DNA of 64,000 nt from Bacteroidota bacterium (lineage in GTDB: Bacteria > Bacteroidota > Bacteroidia > 2-12-FULL-35-15): assembly GCA_025963715.1 (NCBI GenBank), contig JAOQAG010000012.1, positions 117,681 to 181,680 of the forward strand. Reading direction: 5' to 3'. The notes beneath the pieces were generated by a model, which searched no databases, was not told where the DNA came from, and worked only from the letters and a program-made list of their open reading frames with translations. Positions 32,983 through 42,656 of this stretch are shown here, one piece after another. Numbering within the stretch: position 1 is the first letter of the stretch; each line of letters begins with the position of its first letter. The position numbers and the translations under genes were made by a program.

Positions 32983-33169
32983 AATTAATTGGTTTTTATT
33001 TTAGGGTAACAAATGTAGCTATTTATACGATGTATCAAAACAAAACGGCTCCGAAATATCAGGTAGCAGGCTTGTTAATTTTTGTTAAGCTGTTTTTTCA
33101 CCAGAGAATACAGGGCACTAATTAATTATTTTGAGTAGGTTTGATTACTAATCACACGAAATTAAGAAC

Positions 33170-34417
33170 ATGAAAAAAAACTACTCTATTTTAATTGCCT
33201 TATTTGCGCTTACTGTTGGCGGTAATGCACAAACAGAAAGTATAGAAACTGCCTCCTGGACCCCGCTTATAAGCGGAACAACTAATAGCCTGCTGGGGGC
33301 TGCAGTCGTTTCAACTTCAGAATGCTATGTTGCCGGGGCATCCGGAACAATCAGAAAAACAACTGACGGCGGAACAACCTGGGCGGGACAGATTACAGGA
33401 ACAACTCAAACCTTGTATTCTATTGTTTTTACTACTTCCACAACGGGTTATGCGGTAGGTGATGCAGGTACGGCACTAAAAACAACAAATGGCGGAACTA
33501 CATGGACAGCAATGAGCCTTCCGGTAGCAAATGACCTGAGATTTGTTTATTTTACCGACGCAAATACAGGATATATTGCTGGCGGTACTTCTGAATCACC
33601 GGGAATAATTTTAAAAACAATAAATGCTGGCAGCAGCTGGACATCTTTAAGTACTTCGTCCGTTTTTACCGATGCAGCTTACGGCATATCATTTACATCT
33701 CCAACTGACGGATATTCGGTTGATTATGATGGGAACATTATAAAAACAACCAATGCAGGTCTAACCTGGACATTGCTTTCCAGTGGAACCACCACTCCAC
33801 TTTATGCAGTGTGCTTTCCATCTATAAATAACGGGATTGTGGTTAGCCGGGCTGGTGATATACGTACCACTGCAAATGCCGGAGCATCCTGGAGCGGAGT
33901 AGTAAGCGGAACAACTGACGCCTTGACAAGGATTGATTTTTATGATGTGAACAATGTTATTGCTGTCGGAGGAAATCCGACTGCGAATACAGGTACAATC
34001 GTTACAACAACAAACGGTGGTGCAACATGGACGGTATTTAACCCGGGAACTCAGCGTCTTTTTGGTATTGATCTGTTCAATGCCAATCTTGGTTATGCAG
34101 TTGGCCTCGGCGGAACGATCTTAAAATATACTTCCAACGTAGGAATTCATGAATATAAAACGTCGGCGCTTTCTCTTAACAGCTACCCTAATCCTTTCAG
34201 CACAAGCACTACAATCGATTGCGGAACGTATGTGTTTAAAAATGCGGCATCCATTGAAGTATACGACCTTACCGGAAAACTTGTAAAAAGCACCCAAACG
34301 GCTGTGAAAGCAAATACAATTGTGATTGAAAGAGACAACCTGGACAAAGGCATTTATCTTTTCAAAGTATACGATGGCACAACAATGATCGGAACAGGCA
34401 AAATGATCGCAGAATAA
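33170..34417 (+). CDS. Secreted YCF48-like repeat protein with T9SS type A sorting domain
   Basis: This 415-residue protein has a signal peptide (ALTVGGNAQ) and about six repeats built on K-T-T-x-G-G-x-T-W (for example RKTTDGGTTW, LKTTNGGTTW, IKTTNAGLTW), each with a GYAVG-like strand. This is the BNR/YCF48 seven-bladed propeller pattern. The C-terminal ~80 residues are a T9SS type A domain (LNSYPNPFSTSTTIDC ... IEVYDLTGKLVK ... GIYLFKVYDG). Cyanobacterial YCF48 helps photosystem II assembly, but in Bacteroidota such proteins are secreted and their targets are unknown. A -7-like box TAGGTTTG is at 33136-33143. Confidence 0.9.
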   Translation: MKKNYSILIALFALTVGGNAQTESIETASWTPLISGTTNSLLGAAVVSTSECYVAGASGTIRKTTDGGTTWAGQITGTTQTLYSIVFTTSTTGYAVGDAGTALKTTNGGTTWTAMSLPVANDLRFVYFTDANTGYIAGGTSESPGIILKTINAGSSWTSLSTSSVFTDAAYGISFTSPTDGYSVDYDGNIIKTTNAGLTWTLLSSGTTTPLYAVCFPSINNGIVVSRAGDIRTTANAGASWSGVVSGTTDALTRIDFYDVNNVIAVGGNPTANTGTIVTTTNGGATWTVFNPGTQRLFGIDLFNANLGYAVGLGGTILKYTSNVGIHEYKTSALSLNSYPNPFSTSTTIDCGTYVFKNAASIEVYDLTGKLVKSTQTAVKANTIVIERDNLDKGIYLFKVYDGTTMIGTGKMIAE

Positions 34418-34447
34418 TTTTTAAAATATAGTTCAACTACGGACATA

Positions 34448-34480
34448 AAAAACAGGATCGAGAAGCTCGATCCTGTTTTT
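34448..34480. terminator. Bidirectional intrinsic terminator
   Basis: AAAAACAGGATCGAG pairs perfectly with CTCGATCCTGTTTTT around AAG. It lies between the convergent genes ending at 34417 and 34501. Confidence 0.92.
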
Positions 34481-34500
34481 TATTTTATATAACCCCCTGT

Positions 34501-35976
34501 TTACCTGCTACCGCTGTAATTCGGTGCTTCGCGTGTAATGGATACACCATGCGGATGGCTTTCACGAATCCCGGCGTTGGTAATGCGGATGAATTTTGCT
34601 TTTTGCAGCGCATCCACATTTTTTGCACCACAATACCCCATTCCGGCGCGTAATCCGCCTACAAACTGGTAGATCACTTCCGACAAGCTGCCTTTGAACG
34701 GCACACGTCCGGAAATGCCTTCCGGCACCAGCTTTTTAATATCGTCTTCCGCATCCTGGAAATAACGGTCCTTCGAACCTTTTTGCATTGCTTCAATGGA
34801 ACCCATACCACGGTAGGATTTAAATTTACGTCCTTCAAAAATAATGGTTTCACCCGGCGACTCTTCTACCCCGGCAAACATGGAACCCATCATTACCGAG
34901 CTTGCTCCGGCTGCCAGCGCTTTTACAATATCGCCGGTAAAACGGATCCCGCCATCAGCGATCACCGGTACTCCTTTTCCTTTTAATGCTTTGGCCACTT
35001 CCATTACAGCGGTAAGTTGCGGAACACCAACTCCTGCAATTACGCGGGTGGTGCAAATGGATCCGGGACCAATCCCCACTTTCACGGCATCTGCTCCGGC
35101 TTTTGCCAATGCAAGCGCTGCTTCCGGGGTGGCAATATTTCCTACGATGACCTGCAGGTCGGGGTATGCGGCTTTTACTTTTTTCAATGCTTCGATCACA
35201 CCTTTGGAATGGCCGTGTGCCGTATCGATCACAACTGCATCCACGCCTGCTTTTGCCAGTGCATCCACACGGTCGAGGATATCGGCAGTTACGCCTACTG
35301 CTGCCGCAACACGTAATCTCCCCAATGAATCTTTATTGGCATTCGGGTGTACTTTTACTTTGATGATATCACGGTAAGTGATCAAACCCACCAAACGGTT
35401 AGATTTATCAACTACGGGAAGCTTTTCAATTTTATGATTTTGCAGGATCTGTTCGGCTTTTTTCAGATCGGTTCCCACTTTTGCAACCACCAGTTCTTTG
35501 CTGGTCATTACTTCTTTTACAGGACGTTTGGTATTTTTTTCGAAACGCAGATCGCGGTTGGTTACAATCCCCATCAGCTCGCGTTTAGCGTTGATCACCG
35601 GAATACCGCCGATCTTGTTTTCTTTCATCAGTGCCAGTGCATCCGCCACCAGTGCTGTTTCCAGCAGGGTTACAGGATCCATGATCATTCCGCTTTCCGA
35701 GCGTTTTACTTTACGCACATGGTCGGCCTGCGCCTCGATGCTCATATTTTTGTGCAGCACGCCGATCCCGCCTTCCTGTGCGATCGCAATAGCGAGCTGG
35801 AATTCGGTAACGGTATCCATTGCAGCGGAAACCACGGGCATGTTGAGTTTGATCTTTTTGGTAAAATAAGAAGAGGTATCTACTTCGCGAGGAAGTACTT
35901 CGGAATAAGCAGGTACCAGAAGTACATCATCGTAGGTTAAGCCTTCGCCTACAAATTTGCTTGAATCTAATGACAT
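34501..35976 (-). CDS. guaB: Inosine-5'-monophosphate dehydrogenase
   Basis: This 491-residue enzyme has the catalytic loop [10 protein letters not shown] with Cys308, a tandem CBS (Bateman) region at ~95-205 and a C-terminal flap region ([18 protein letters not shown], ~390-407). It oxidises IMP to XMP with NAD+, the first committed step of GMP synthesis, in the cytoplasm. Length and domain order are standard. It is monocistronic, ended by a strong bidirectional terminator, and divergent from the pseudaminic acid operon with a 186-nt intergenic region. Confidence 0.97.
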   Translation of the reverse strand: MSLDSSKFVGEGLTYDDVLLVPAYSEVLPREVDTSSYFTKKIKLNMPVVSAAMDTVTEFQLAIAIAQEGGIGVLHKNMSIEAQADHVRKVKRSESGMIMDPVTLLETALVADALALMKENKIGGIPVINAKRELMGIVTNRDLRFEKNTKRPVKEVMTSKELVVAKVGTDLKKAEQILQNHKIEKLPVVDKSNRLVGLITYRDIIKVKVHPNANKDSLGRLRVAAAVGVTADILDRVDALAKAGVDAVVIDTAHGHSKGVIEALKKVKAAYPDLQVIVGNIATPEAALALAKAGADAVKVGIGPGSICTTRVIAGVGVPQLTAVMEVAKALKGKGVPVIADGGIRFTGDIVKALAAGASSVMMGSMFAGVEESPGETIIFEGRKFKSYRGMGSIEAMQKGSKDRYFQDAEDDIKKLVPEGISGRVPFKGSLSEVIYQFVGGLRAGMGYCGAKNVDALQKAKFIRITNAGIRESHPHGVSITREAPNYSGSR

Positions 35977-36162
35977 AGAGAACAGGGTTTGAATTCTAAT
36001 TATTGGTTAAAATTCCCGCAAAGATACATCTTTTTTATATGCAGATCACGAATGCTCAGGAATTTACCTGTCGCCAGCTGCCGGAAGGGTGTGTAAATGC
36101 AAAACGCAGGTTCCTTCATTTCCTATAAATTTGCTCCCTGTATTTTATTACATTTGCGTGCT

Positions 36163-37041
36163 ATGAGCGTTAAAAAGTCCCTCAATTCTCTTGCTTTTTT
36201 TGTAAAACAATGCATCAATACCTGCATTTCTTTTGCGAAGGTGATCATTCGTCTGCCGAATGTATCCAGGCTGCCTGTTGCTCCGGCAAAAAGCTGCGCT
36301 ATCCTGGGAAACGGGCCTTCGCTGAGCAAGTCACTTGCCGCACATCCCGGTTTTTTTAAAGACCGTCCGCTTGTATGTGTAAACGGCTTTTCCATGGCAA
36401 AAGAATTTTCGGAATTAAAGCCGGAGTATTATGTCATGCTGGATTCGAGCTTTTGGCTGCAAAAAGGCGACAATGCTGCCATTATGAAAGTAATGGACGA
36501 TCTGAAAACAAAAACCACCTGGCCGCTGTACCTGTTTGTTCCGCCGGAAGCAAAAAAGTCAACATCTTTCAGCACGCTGGAAAAACAAAACCCGAACATC
36601 CGGATCGTTTATTTCAATTATACGGTTTTTAAAGGATTTAAAGGGATCGGGCACTTTTTTTACAAGCGCAACATGGCCATGATGCAAAGTCAGAATATAC
36701 TTACGGCTTGTTTATTTTTGAGCATTAATATGGGCTTTAAGGAAATTTATTTGTTTGGAGCCGATCATACATGGCATGAACAGATGCATGTAAATGATGA
36801 GAATGTGCTCTGTGTAAAACACACGCATTTTTATAGCGACGGTGAAAAAACAACCTTTGTTCCGTTTTATAAAGGAGCGCATTTAAAGGAAGTTTTTAAT
36901 ATGGCAGAAATACTGGCAACAATGAGCAAGGTATTTTCGGGCTACGCAGCTGTGAATGATTATGCAAAAACGCGCAACTGCGAGATATACAATGCAAGCG
37001 ATGTTTCATTCATCGATGCTTTTAAACGGATTAAATTATAG
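36163..37041 (+). CDS. DUF115/MptE-like protein, first gene of the pseudaminic acid operon
   Basis: With the start at ATG 36163 (MSVKKSLNS) the protein has 292 residues; the frame is open from 36097. CAILGNGPSLSKSL is the nucleotide-binding-like loop of the MptE-like/DUF115 family, followed by PLVCVNGFSMAKEFSELKPEYYVMLDS and LFGADHTWHEQMHV. In flagellate bacteria, DUF115 is the core of Maf proteins, which attach Pse or related sugars to flagellin. No flagellar gene is present here, so any acceptor must be different. It begins the operon and is followed after three bases by an acyltransferase gene. A TACATTTG box at 36149-36156 may be its -7 element. Confidence 0.8.
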   Translation: MSVKKSLNSLAFFVKQCINTCISFAKVIIRLPNVSRLPVAPAKSCAILGNGPSLSKSLAAHPGFFKDRPLVCVNGFSMAKEFSELKPEYYVMLDSSFWLQKGDNAAIMKVMDDLKTKTTWPLYLFVPPEAKKSTSFSTLEKQNPNIRIVYFNYTVFKGFKGIGHFFYKRNMAMMQSQNILTACLFLSINMGFKEIYLFGADHTWHEQMHVNDENVLCVKHTHFYSDGEKTTFVPFYKGAHLKEVFNMAEILATMSKVFSGYAAVNDYAKTRNCEIYNASDVSFIDAFKRIKL

Positions 37042-37044
37042 CAC

Positions 37045-37725
37045 ATGAAATCACTTTTTTTAAACCCGCTCACTTATTGGCTAAAATGGCTGTATACCAA
37101 ATGGCGACTGGAATCCAAGTATCGCGGGAAACACCTGAAGCTGGAATATATGGTGGAAATTACCAAAAACAGCACATTTGGCAATTACAATACGATTTAT
37201 AAATATGCCCGTTTGCAAAATGTTGAATTTACTGATTTTGCAACAGTAGGGCGCAATGCACAGCTGCAGAATGTGAAGATGGGAAAATTTTCGGGGATCG
37301 GCCCGTTTTCCTATATCGGGCTGGCAGCGCACCCGGCAGAAAAATTTGTTTCCCCGCATCCTTTGTTTTATTCTACACTGGGTCAATCATCCGGACTGGT
37401 GATCGTGGAAAAGGATCTTTTTAATGAATATGAACCAACGTATATCGGCAGCGATGTGTGGGTAGGTAACGGAGTTTCGGTGATCCAGGGAATTACCATC
37501 GGGAATGGCGCTATTGTGGCGGCCGGAGCTGTGGTTACCAAGGATGTGGCGCCATACAGCGTTGTGGGAGGTGTTCCTGCAAAGCTGATCCGCTACCGGT
37601 TTACGCCTGAACAGATCGATTTTTTACAGGAATTTAAATGGTGGGACAAGGATCTCGACTGGATAAAAGCAAACAAAGACCTGTTCCTGGATATTGAAAA
37701 ATTTATAGCCACACATAAGAAATAA
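37045..37725 (+). CDS. Left-handed beta-helix sugar O-acyltransferase
   Basis: This 226-residue protein has hexapeptide repeats: NSTFGNYNTIYKYARLQNVEF at the start, and IGSDVWVGNGVSVIQGITIG then NGAIVAAGAVVTKDVAPYSVVGG near residues ~132-177. The latter segment is the signature of xenobiotic/sugar acetyltransferases (CatB/WbbJ type). Members transfer acyl groups from acyl-CoA or ACP to sugar hydroxyl or amino groups; the active His is likely in GLAAHPAEK (~95). It is three bases after the first gene and 92 nt before pseB. Likely role: N- or O-acylation of the operon's glycan. Confidence 0.85.
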   Translation: MKSLFLNPLTYWLKWLYTKWRLESKYRGKHLKLEYMVEITKNSTFGNYNTIYKYARLQNVEFTDFATVGRNAQLQNVKMGKFSGIGPFSYIGLAAHPAEKFVSPHPLFYSTLGQSSGLVIVEKDLFNEYEPTYIGSDVWVGNGVSVIQGITIGNGAIVAAGAVVTKDVAPYSVVGGVPAKLIRYRFTPEQIDFLQEFKWWDKDLDWIKANKDLFLDIEKFIATHKK

Positions 37726-37763
37726 CACGGCTCTTCCGGCTGATGGAAGCGATGTCTAAAATC

Positions 37764-37795
37764 TTTGGTAATTCAGTAAACTCTGTGTATTTTTG
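37764..37795 (+). promoter_or_regulatory. Candidate Bacteroidota-type promoter upstream of pseB
   Basis: TTTG at 37764-37767 and TATTTTTG at 37788-37795 are 20 nt apart, which fits the -33 TTTG / -7 TAnnTTTG pattern. The start codon is 22 nt downstream. It may be an internal promoter for the ten downstream genes. Confidence 0.5.
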
Positions 37796-37817
37796 GCCTT
37801 TATAAAAAACAGCTATA

Positions 37818-38834
37818 ATGTTGGATCTAAACGGAAAATCAATTTTAATTACAGGCGGAACCGGTTCGCTTGGGAAACACCTTACAAAAAATATTTTAAC
37901 AAAATTTCCCCAGATAAAACGCCTTGTTATCTTTTCCCGCGATGAGCAAAAACAATTTGAAATGGCGCAGGAATATCCACAAAGTAAATATCCGGGGATA
38001 CGTTATTTTATTGGTGATGTGCGGGATGCCGACCGTTTAAAAAAAGCGTTTAAAGATATTGATTTTGTAATTCATGCAGCAGCAATGAAACATGTGCCTA
38101 TTGCCGAATATAACCCAATGGAATGTGTAAAGACAAATGTGCTTGGGGCAGAGAATGTGATCAATGCGGCATTGGAAACGGAAGTAAAAAATGTGGTTGC
38201 TTTGTCTACGGACAAAGCTGCTGCACCGATCAACCTGTATGGGGCCACTAAATTATGCTCCGACAAATTGTTTGTGGCTGCAAATAATATTAAAGGAAAA
38301 CACGATATAAAATTTTCGGTGGTACGTTACGGAAATGTAATGGGATCAAATGGTTCGGTGATCCCTTTCTTTCTTAAAAAGAAAAAAAGCGGTGTACTGC
38401 CGATTACGGATCCGAACATGACGCGTTTTAACATTTCGCTGCAAGGCGGTGTGGATATGGTTTTACACGCATTGGAAACAGCATGGGGCGGCGAGATCTT
38501 TGTTCCGAAAATACCATCCTACAAAATTACGGATGTGGCTACGGCTATTGCTCCTGAATGCAAACAGGAAGTTGTCGGCATCCGCCCGGGTGAAAAAGTA
38601 CATGAAGAAATGATCACTTCCTCCGATTCTTTTTCGACCTATGACCTGGGAAAATATTACGCGATCCTGCCGCAGGTACCAAGCTTTCACCTGCAGGAAT
38701 ACATCAAACATTTTAATGCAGCTCCTGTTCCGCACGGATTTCAATATAACTCCGGCGAAAATAAGGAATGGGTGGGCGTTGAAGATCTGCGTATCCTGAT
38801 CAAAGAGCATGTGGATCCTGAATTTTCCATTTAA
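37818..38834 (+). CDS. pseB: UDP-N-acetylglucosamine 4,6-dehydratase (inverting), PseB
   Basis: This 338-residue extended short-chain dehydrogenase has the dinucleotide loop ITGGTGSLG (11-19), the AAAMKHVPIAEYNPMECVKTN segment characteristic of PseB/FlaA1, and the catalytic region STDKAAAPINLYGATK (130-145; T131, D132, K133, Y141, K145). It converts UDP-GlcNAc to UDP-2-acetamido-2,6-dideoxy-beta-L-arabino-hexos-4-ulose, the first step toward pseudaminic acid. pseC follows 35 nt later. Confidence 0.96.
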   Translation: MLDLNGKSILITGGTGSLGKHLTKNILTKFPQIKRLVIFSRDEQKQFEMAQEYPQSKYPGIRYFIGDVRDADRLKKAFKDIDFVIHAAAMKHVPIAEYNPMECVKTNVLGAENVINAALETEVKNVVALSTDKAAAPINLYGATKLCSDKLFVAANNIKGKHDIKFSVVRYGNVMGSNGSVIPFFLKKKKSGVLPITDPNMTRFNISLQGGVDMVLHALETAWGGEIFVPKIPSYKITDVATAIAPECKQEVVGIRPGEKVHEEMITSSDSFSTYDLGKYYAILPQVPSFHLQEYIKHFNAAPVPHGFQYNSGENKEWVGVEDLRILIKEHVDPEFSI

Positions 38835-38869
38835 CTGGTACCAATTATTTTGCAATTTATATCAAGAAC

Positions 38870-40045
38870 ATGAGCCATCCGATCAAATCGAAATCTATTC
38901 CATACGGCCGTCAAACGATCACTGATGCGGATATTGACTCGGTTGTAACGGTGCTTAAATCCGATTTTTTAACACAAGGTCCTTCGATCGCTATTTTCGA
39001 AAAAAAGTTTGCGGAATACGTGGGAGCAAAATATGCGGTAGCGCTTTCCAACGGTACTGCAGCGCTGCACTTATGCGCGATGGCATTGAATGTAACAAAA
39101 AACTCGCGCGTGATCACCACCCCCATCACGTTTGCCGCATCCGCCAACTGTGTGCGCTATTGCGGCGGCGAGGTACATTTTGCAGACATTGATCCTGACA
39201 CTTTTTTACTGGATATACATAAAGTACGGGCCTTATTGGAACAACATCCGAAAAGCTATTTCCAGGGAATTATCCCGGTGGACTTTGCAGGAAATGCGGT
39301 TGATCTGGAAGCATTCAGAAAACTGGCTGATGAATTCGGCTGCTGGATCATTGAAGATGCCTGCCACGCTCCGGGTGGCTATTTTACCGACAGTAAAAAC
39401 CAACAGCAAAAATGCGGCAATGGTAATTTTGCCAATCTTGCGATCTTTTCTTTTCACCCGGTAAAACACATTGCTACAGGCGAAGGTGGAATGATCACAA
39501 CGAATGATAAAGCGCTGTATGAAAAACTATTGCTGCTGCGCACACATGGTATTACAAAAGATGCATCGCTGTTTAAAAACACTCCGGAAGAAGTTGCACA
39601 AGGTCCCTGGTATTACGAAATGCAGGAACTTGGCTACAATTACCGCTTAACGGATTTTCAGGCGGCGCTGGGCACTTCCCAGATGGAAAGAGCCGATGCC
39701 AACCTGGAACGGAGAAAAATAATTGCAAAACGATACGATGCCGCATTCAAAGATCAGGATGTTGCTGCACCACTTTCAATCCCCGGACATGCCTATCACT
39801 TGTATGTGATCCGTGTGAACAACCGCCTGGGATTATACGAACATTTGCGTGCAAATAATATTTTTGCGCAGGTGCATTATGTACCGGTTCACCTGATGCC
39901 CTACTATGCACAATTTGGTTTTAAAAAAGGTGATTTCCCGGCTGCGGAAGCATATTATGAAAAATGCCTGAGCATCCCGATGTACCATTCGCTGAGTGAT
40001 GATGATCAGGAGTATGTGATCGATACGATCAACCAGTTTTATTAG
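38870..40045 (+). CDS. pseC: PLP-dependent aminotransferase PseC
   Basis: This 391-residue DegT/DnrJ/EryC1-family aminotransferase has ALSNGTAALHLCAMAL (~58-73, cofactor phosphate binding), VEDAC-like IIEDACHAPGG (~160-170) and the Schiff-base Lys199 in FSFHPVKHIATGEGGM. The N-terminus KSIPYGRQTITDADIDSVV and its place after PseB identify it as PseC, which makes the 4-amino sugar from the PseB product with glutamate. Length and motifs are intact. Confidence 0.96.
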   Translation: MSHPIKSKSIPYGRQTITDADIDSVVTVLKSDFLTQGPSIAIFEKKFAEYVGAKYAVALSNGTAALHLCAMALNVTKNSRVITTPITFAASANCVRYCGGEVHFADIDPDTFLLDIHKVRALLEQHPKSYFQGIIPVDFAGNAVDLEAFRKLADEFGCWIIEDACHAPGGYFTDSKNQQQKCGNGNFANLAIFSFHPVKHIATGEGGMITTNDKALYEKLLLLRTHGITKDASLFKNTPEEVAQGPWYYEMQELGYNYRLTDFQAALGTSQMERADANLERRKIIAKRYDAAFKDQDVAAPLSIPGHAYHLYVIRVNNRLGLYEHLRANNIFAQVHYVPVHLMPYYAQFGFKKGDFPAAEAYYEKCLSIPMYHSLSDDDQEYVIDTINQFY

Positions 40046-40075
40046 ATAAATTATTAGAAATGCGTTCCTATTAAG

Positions 40076-41551
40076 ATGTTATTTAATTCATTTGAGTTCC
40101 TTTTATTTTTTCCGCTTGTAACGCTTCTGTATTTTTTATTACCCCATAAATACAGATGGTTTCATTTACTTATGGCCAGCTGTTATTTTTATATGGCCTT
40201 TGTTCCTGTTTACATTCTTATTCTCGGTTTTACTATTGTGATCGATTATTGTGCGGGGCTTTTAATTGAACGGGCGCAGGGTGCAACACGTAAACGCTGG
40301 CTGATCGTAAGCCTGATTGCCAATATTGGTGTGCTGGCAGTGTTTAAATATTATAATTTTTTCAATCACAACATTTCCGGTGCGCTCAATGAGCTTGGCA
40401 TGCACAACCATCTTCCTTATTTATCGATCCTGCTGCCGATCGGCTTATCTTTCCATACCTTCCAGGCAATGAGTTATACGATCGAGGTATATCGCGGCCA
40501 CCAGGAGGCGGAGCGGCATTTCGGAATTTATGCGCTGTATGTCATGTTTTATCCGCAGCTGGTAGCTGGCCCGATCGAGCGACCACAAAACATGATCCAC
40601 CAGTTTCATGAGCGTAAAACATTTGATTATTCGGATGCAGCATCGGGGTTAAAATTAATGGCCTGGGGATTTTTAAAAAAGGTAGTGATTGCAGACCAAC
40701 TTGCCTACATGGTAAACATTGTTTATGATAATCCACATGAATACCAGGGCTTACCGCTGATTCTTGCCACTATATTTTTCTCATTCCAGATCTACTGCGA
40801 TTTTTCCGGCTATTCCGACATTGCTATCGGCGCGGCCCGTGTAATGGGATTTAAGCTGATGCGCAATTTTAATTACCCTTATTTTTCGGCTTCTATTTCC
40901 GAATTTTGGAGCCGCTGGCACATCTCTCTTTCTACCTGGTTTAAAGATTATTTATACATTCCGTTGGGAGGGAACCGCGTTGCTGTACCCCGATGGTATT
41001 TTAACTTATTTGTGGTGTTTCTGATCAGTGGAATCTGGCATGGAGCTAACTGGACTTTTGTTATATGGGGAGCATTACACGGAACTATGCTGGTAGCTGA
41101 AAACATGAAAAAACGATTTGCCACGAAGAATAGCATCACCTTCCGGCTACCGAAATTTATAAATATTCTCATTACCTTTTCTTTGGTTTCCATTGCCTGG
41201 ATCTTTTTCAGAGCGGATACCATCTCCAATGCGTTTTATATTGTAAAGCATTTGTTTACCGGTTTATCCGGTGAGCTGCATACGATCCTCGACAATATCA
41301 CTTCCGGCAAAGGAGTCATTATCAATACATCGCTTAACAAATGGACATCTGTTAAATCCGACTATTTCTGGTCCTTGGGCCTGATCCTTTTTTTAATTTC
41401 GGTAGAATATCTCAACCGCAAAAAGAGTATTGTAATGTTCATTAGTGAGCGTCCATTTGTGATCCGTTATTTTATTTACCTGATGCTGATTCTGGGCATT
41501 CTTTTCTTTCAGAAATCAGGGCAGCAACAATTTATATATTTTCAGTTTTAA
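40076..41551 (+). CDS. MBOAT family membrane O-acyltransferase
   Basis: This 491-residue polytopic membrane protein belongs to the AlgI/PatA branch of MBOAT acyltransferases. Motifs include YPQLVAGPIERPQNMIHQFHE (~158-178), EFWSRWHISLSTWFKDYLYIPLGG (~275-300) and the catalytic His in SGIWHGANWTFVIWGALHG (~320-340). Such proteins carry acyl groups across the inner membrane and usually act with an SGNH-type partner that puts the group on the glycan. The next gene, three bases downstream, fits that partner. Expected role: O-acylation of the Pse-containing glycan. Confidence 0.92.
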   Translation: MLFNSFEFLLFFPLVTLLYFLLPHKYRWFHLLMASCYFYMAFVPVYILILGFTIVIDYCAGLLIERAQGATRKRWLIVSLIANIGVLAVFKYYNFFNHNISGALNELGMHNHLPYLSILLPIGLSFHTFQAMSYTIEVYRGHQEAERHFGIYALYVMFYPQLVAGPIERPQNMIHQFHERKTFDYSDAASGLKLMAWGFLKKVVIADQLAYMVNIVYDNPHEYQGLPLILATIFFSFQIYCDFSGYSDIAIGAARVMGFKLMRNFNYPYFSASISEFWSRWHISLSTWFKDYLYIPLGGNRVAVPRWYFNLFVVFLISGIWHGANWTFVIWGALHGTMLVAENMKKRFATKNSITFRLPKFINILITFSLVSIAWIFFRADTISNAFYIVKHLFTGLSGELHTILDNITSGKGVIINTSLNKWTSVKSDYFWSLGLILFLISVEYLNRKKSIVMFISERPFVIRYFIYLMLILGILFFQKSGQQQFIYFQF

Positions 41552-41554
41552 GAA

Positions 41555-42595
41555 ATGGAAACAAAAAAAAGCAACTCTGTTTATTCCTTTCTGTGGAAAA
41601 TTTTTCTACTGGCGCTCCCCTTCCTTTTTCTGACTGTTTTTTACCTGGTTACGGATCCGTTCAAAATTATTTACAAAAGCGTTTCTTTCGAAAATTATTA
41701 TGATCATCAGCCATACGAGCTTAACCGGGAATATATATCTACCGAAATGCTGCAGGCCAACAAGGACAAATATCATTATGATTCATTTATCATGGGTAGC
41801 TGCGAATCATATGTTTTTCACGCAGAAGACTGGAAAAAATACATTCATACCACAGGCGATGTTTTTCATTATCCCGCAGCATCAGAGATTCTTTACGGAG
41901 TGTATTCCAAAATAAAATATCTTGATAAAGAACAGATCCCGTTAAAAAATTGTCTGTTGGTAATGGATATTTCTACATTCAAAGGAACGGAACCGCGTTT
42001 CGATTATATTCATTCCCCCCACCCGGATGTTTCGGGCGAAAATAAGCTTAGCTATCAGCTCTCCATGTTCAAGAATTATTTCTCCAACTTTTTCTGCCTC
42101 CAATATGCAGATTATAAACTTACAGGCAAGATCAAATGGTACATGAAAAACAATTTTGCCATTCTTCCGGGCCAGGTAAGGGTTACAGAACAAAACAATG
42201 AGTACTTTTACAAGAAGTATGACGATGCGCTGATAGCCGACAGCATTGCGTATTATAAAGATAAGAGCCGCGACTTTTATTTCAGGGACACCGTAACAAA
42301 ACGTAAATTGCTGATCCCGGTAATTAAGGAAAAACAACAGCAATTTTTAAAGGAGATCAAAGCTGTTTTTGATAAAAACCATACATGCTATAAAATTGTA
42401 CTGAGCCCGATGTACGACCAGTTGTATTTTAATACGGAGGATATTGAAACACTAAAAAACATTTTTGGTGCTGCCAATGTATATGATTATTCGGGAGTGA
42501 ACGCTTATACGAATGATATTCATAATTATTATGATAATTTTCATTACCGGCCAATCCTTGCAAGGAAATTACTGAAAGAGATTTACAGCCGGTAG
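41555..42595 (+). CDS. Periplasm-facing SGNH/DltD-like partner of the MBOAT, with Cys at the nucleophile position
   Basis: This 346-residue protein has one N-terminal membrane helix (~15-32) and a soluble part. The segment FIMGSCES (78-85) lies where SGNH/AlgJ/DltD-type proteins have the G-x-S nucleophile; here the third position is Cys83. Near the C-terminus DNFH (D327, H330) supplies the D-x-x-H pair. This layout and its place directly after the MBOAT gene support an acyl-transfer partner. No annotated family is certain from sequence alone; the DltD-like assignment rests on block positions and context. Confidence 0.68.
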   Translation: METKKSNSVYSFLWKIFLLALPFLFLTVFYLVTDPFKIIYKSVSFENYYDHQPYELNREYISTEMLQANKDKYHYDSFIMGSCESYVFHAEDWKKYIHTTGDVFHYPAASEILYGVYSKIKYLDKEQIPLKNCLLVMDISTFKGTEPRFDYIHSPHPDVSGENKLSYQLSMFKNYFSNFFCLQYADYKLTGKIKWYMKNNFAILPGQVRVTEQNNEYFYKKYDDALIADSIAYYKDKSRDFYFRDTVTKRKLLIPVIKEKQQQFLKEIKAVFDKNHTCYKIVLSPMYDQLYFNTEDIETLKNIFGAANVYDYSGVNAYTNDIHNYYDNFHYRPILARKLLKEIYSR

Positions 42596-42656
42596 CATCC
42601 GTTATATTCAATAATTTCTTAAATTCACATACTTATTTTAAAAGGGATCAAATCTT

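Noticed and set aside
33170..34417. Photosystem assembly factor
   Set aside because: YCF48-like repeats are shared with photosystem II assembly proteins, but the T9SS tail and the genomic setting show a secreted Bacteroidota protein.
36097..36162. Longer start for the DUF115-like gene
   Set aside because: The upstream 22 codons (from MQNAGSF) include the probable -7 region and have no family support. ATG 36163 is preferred.
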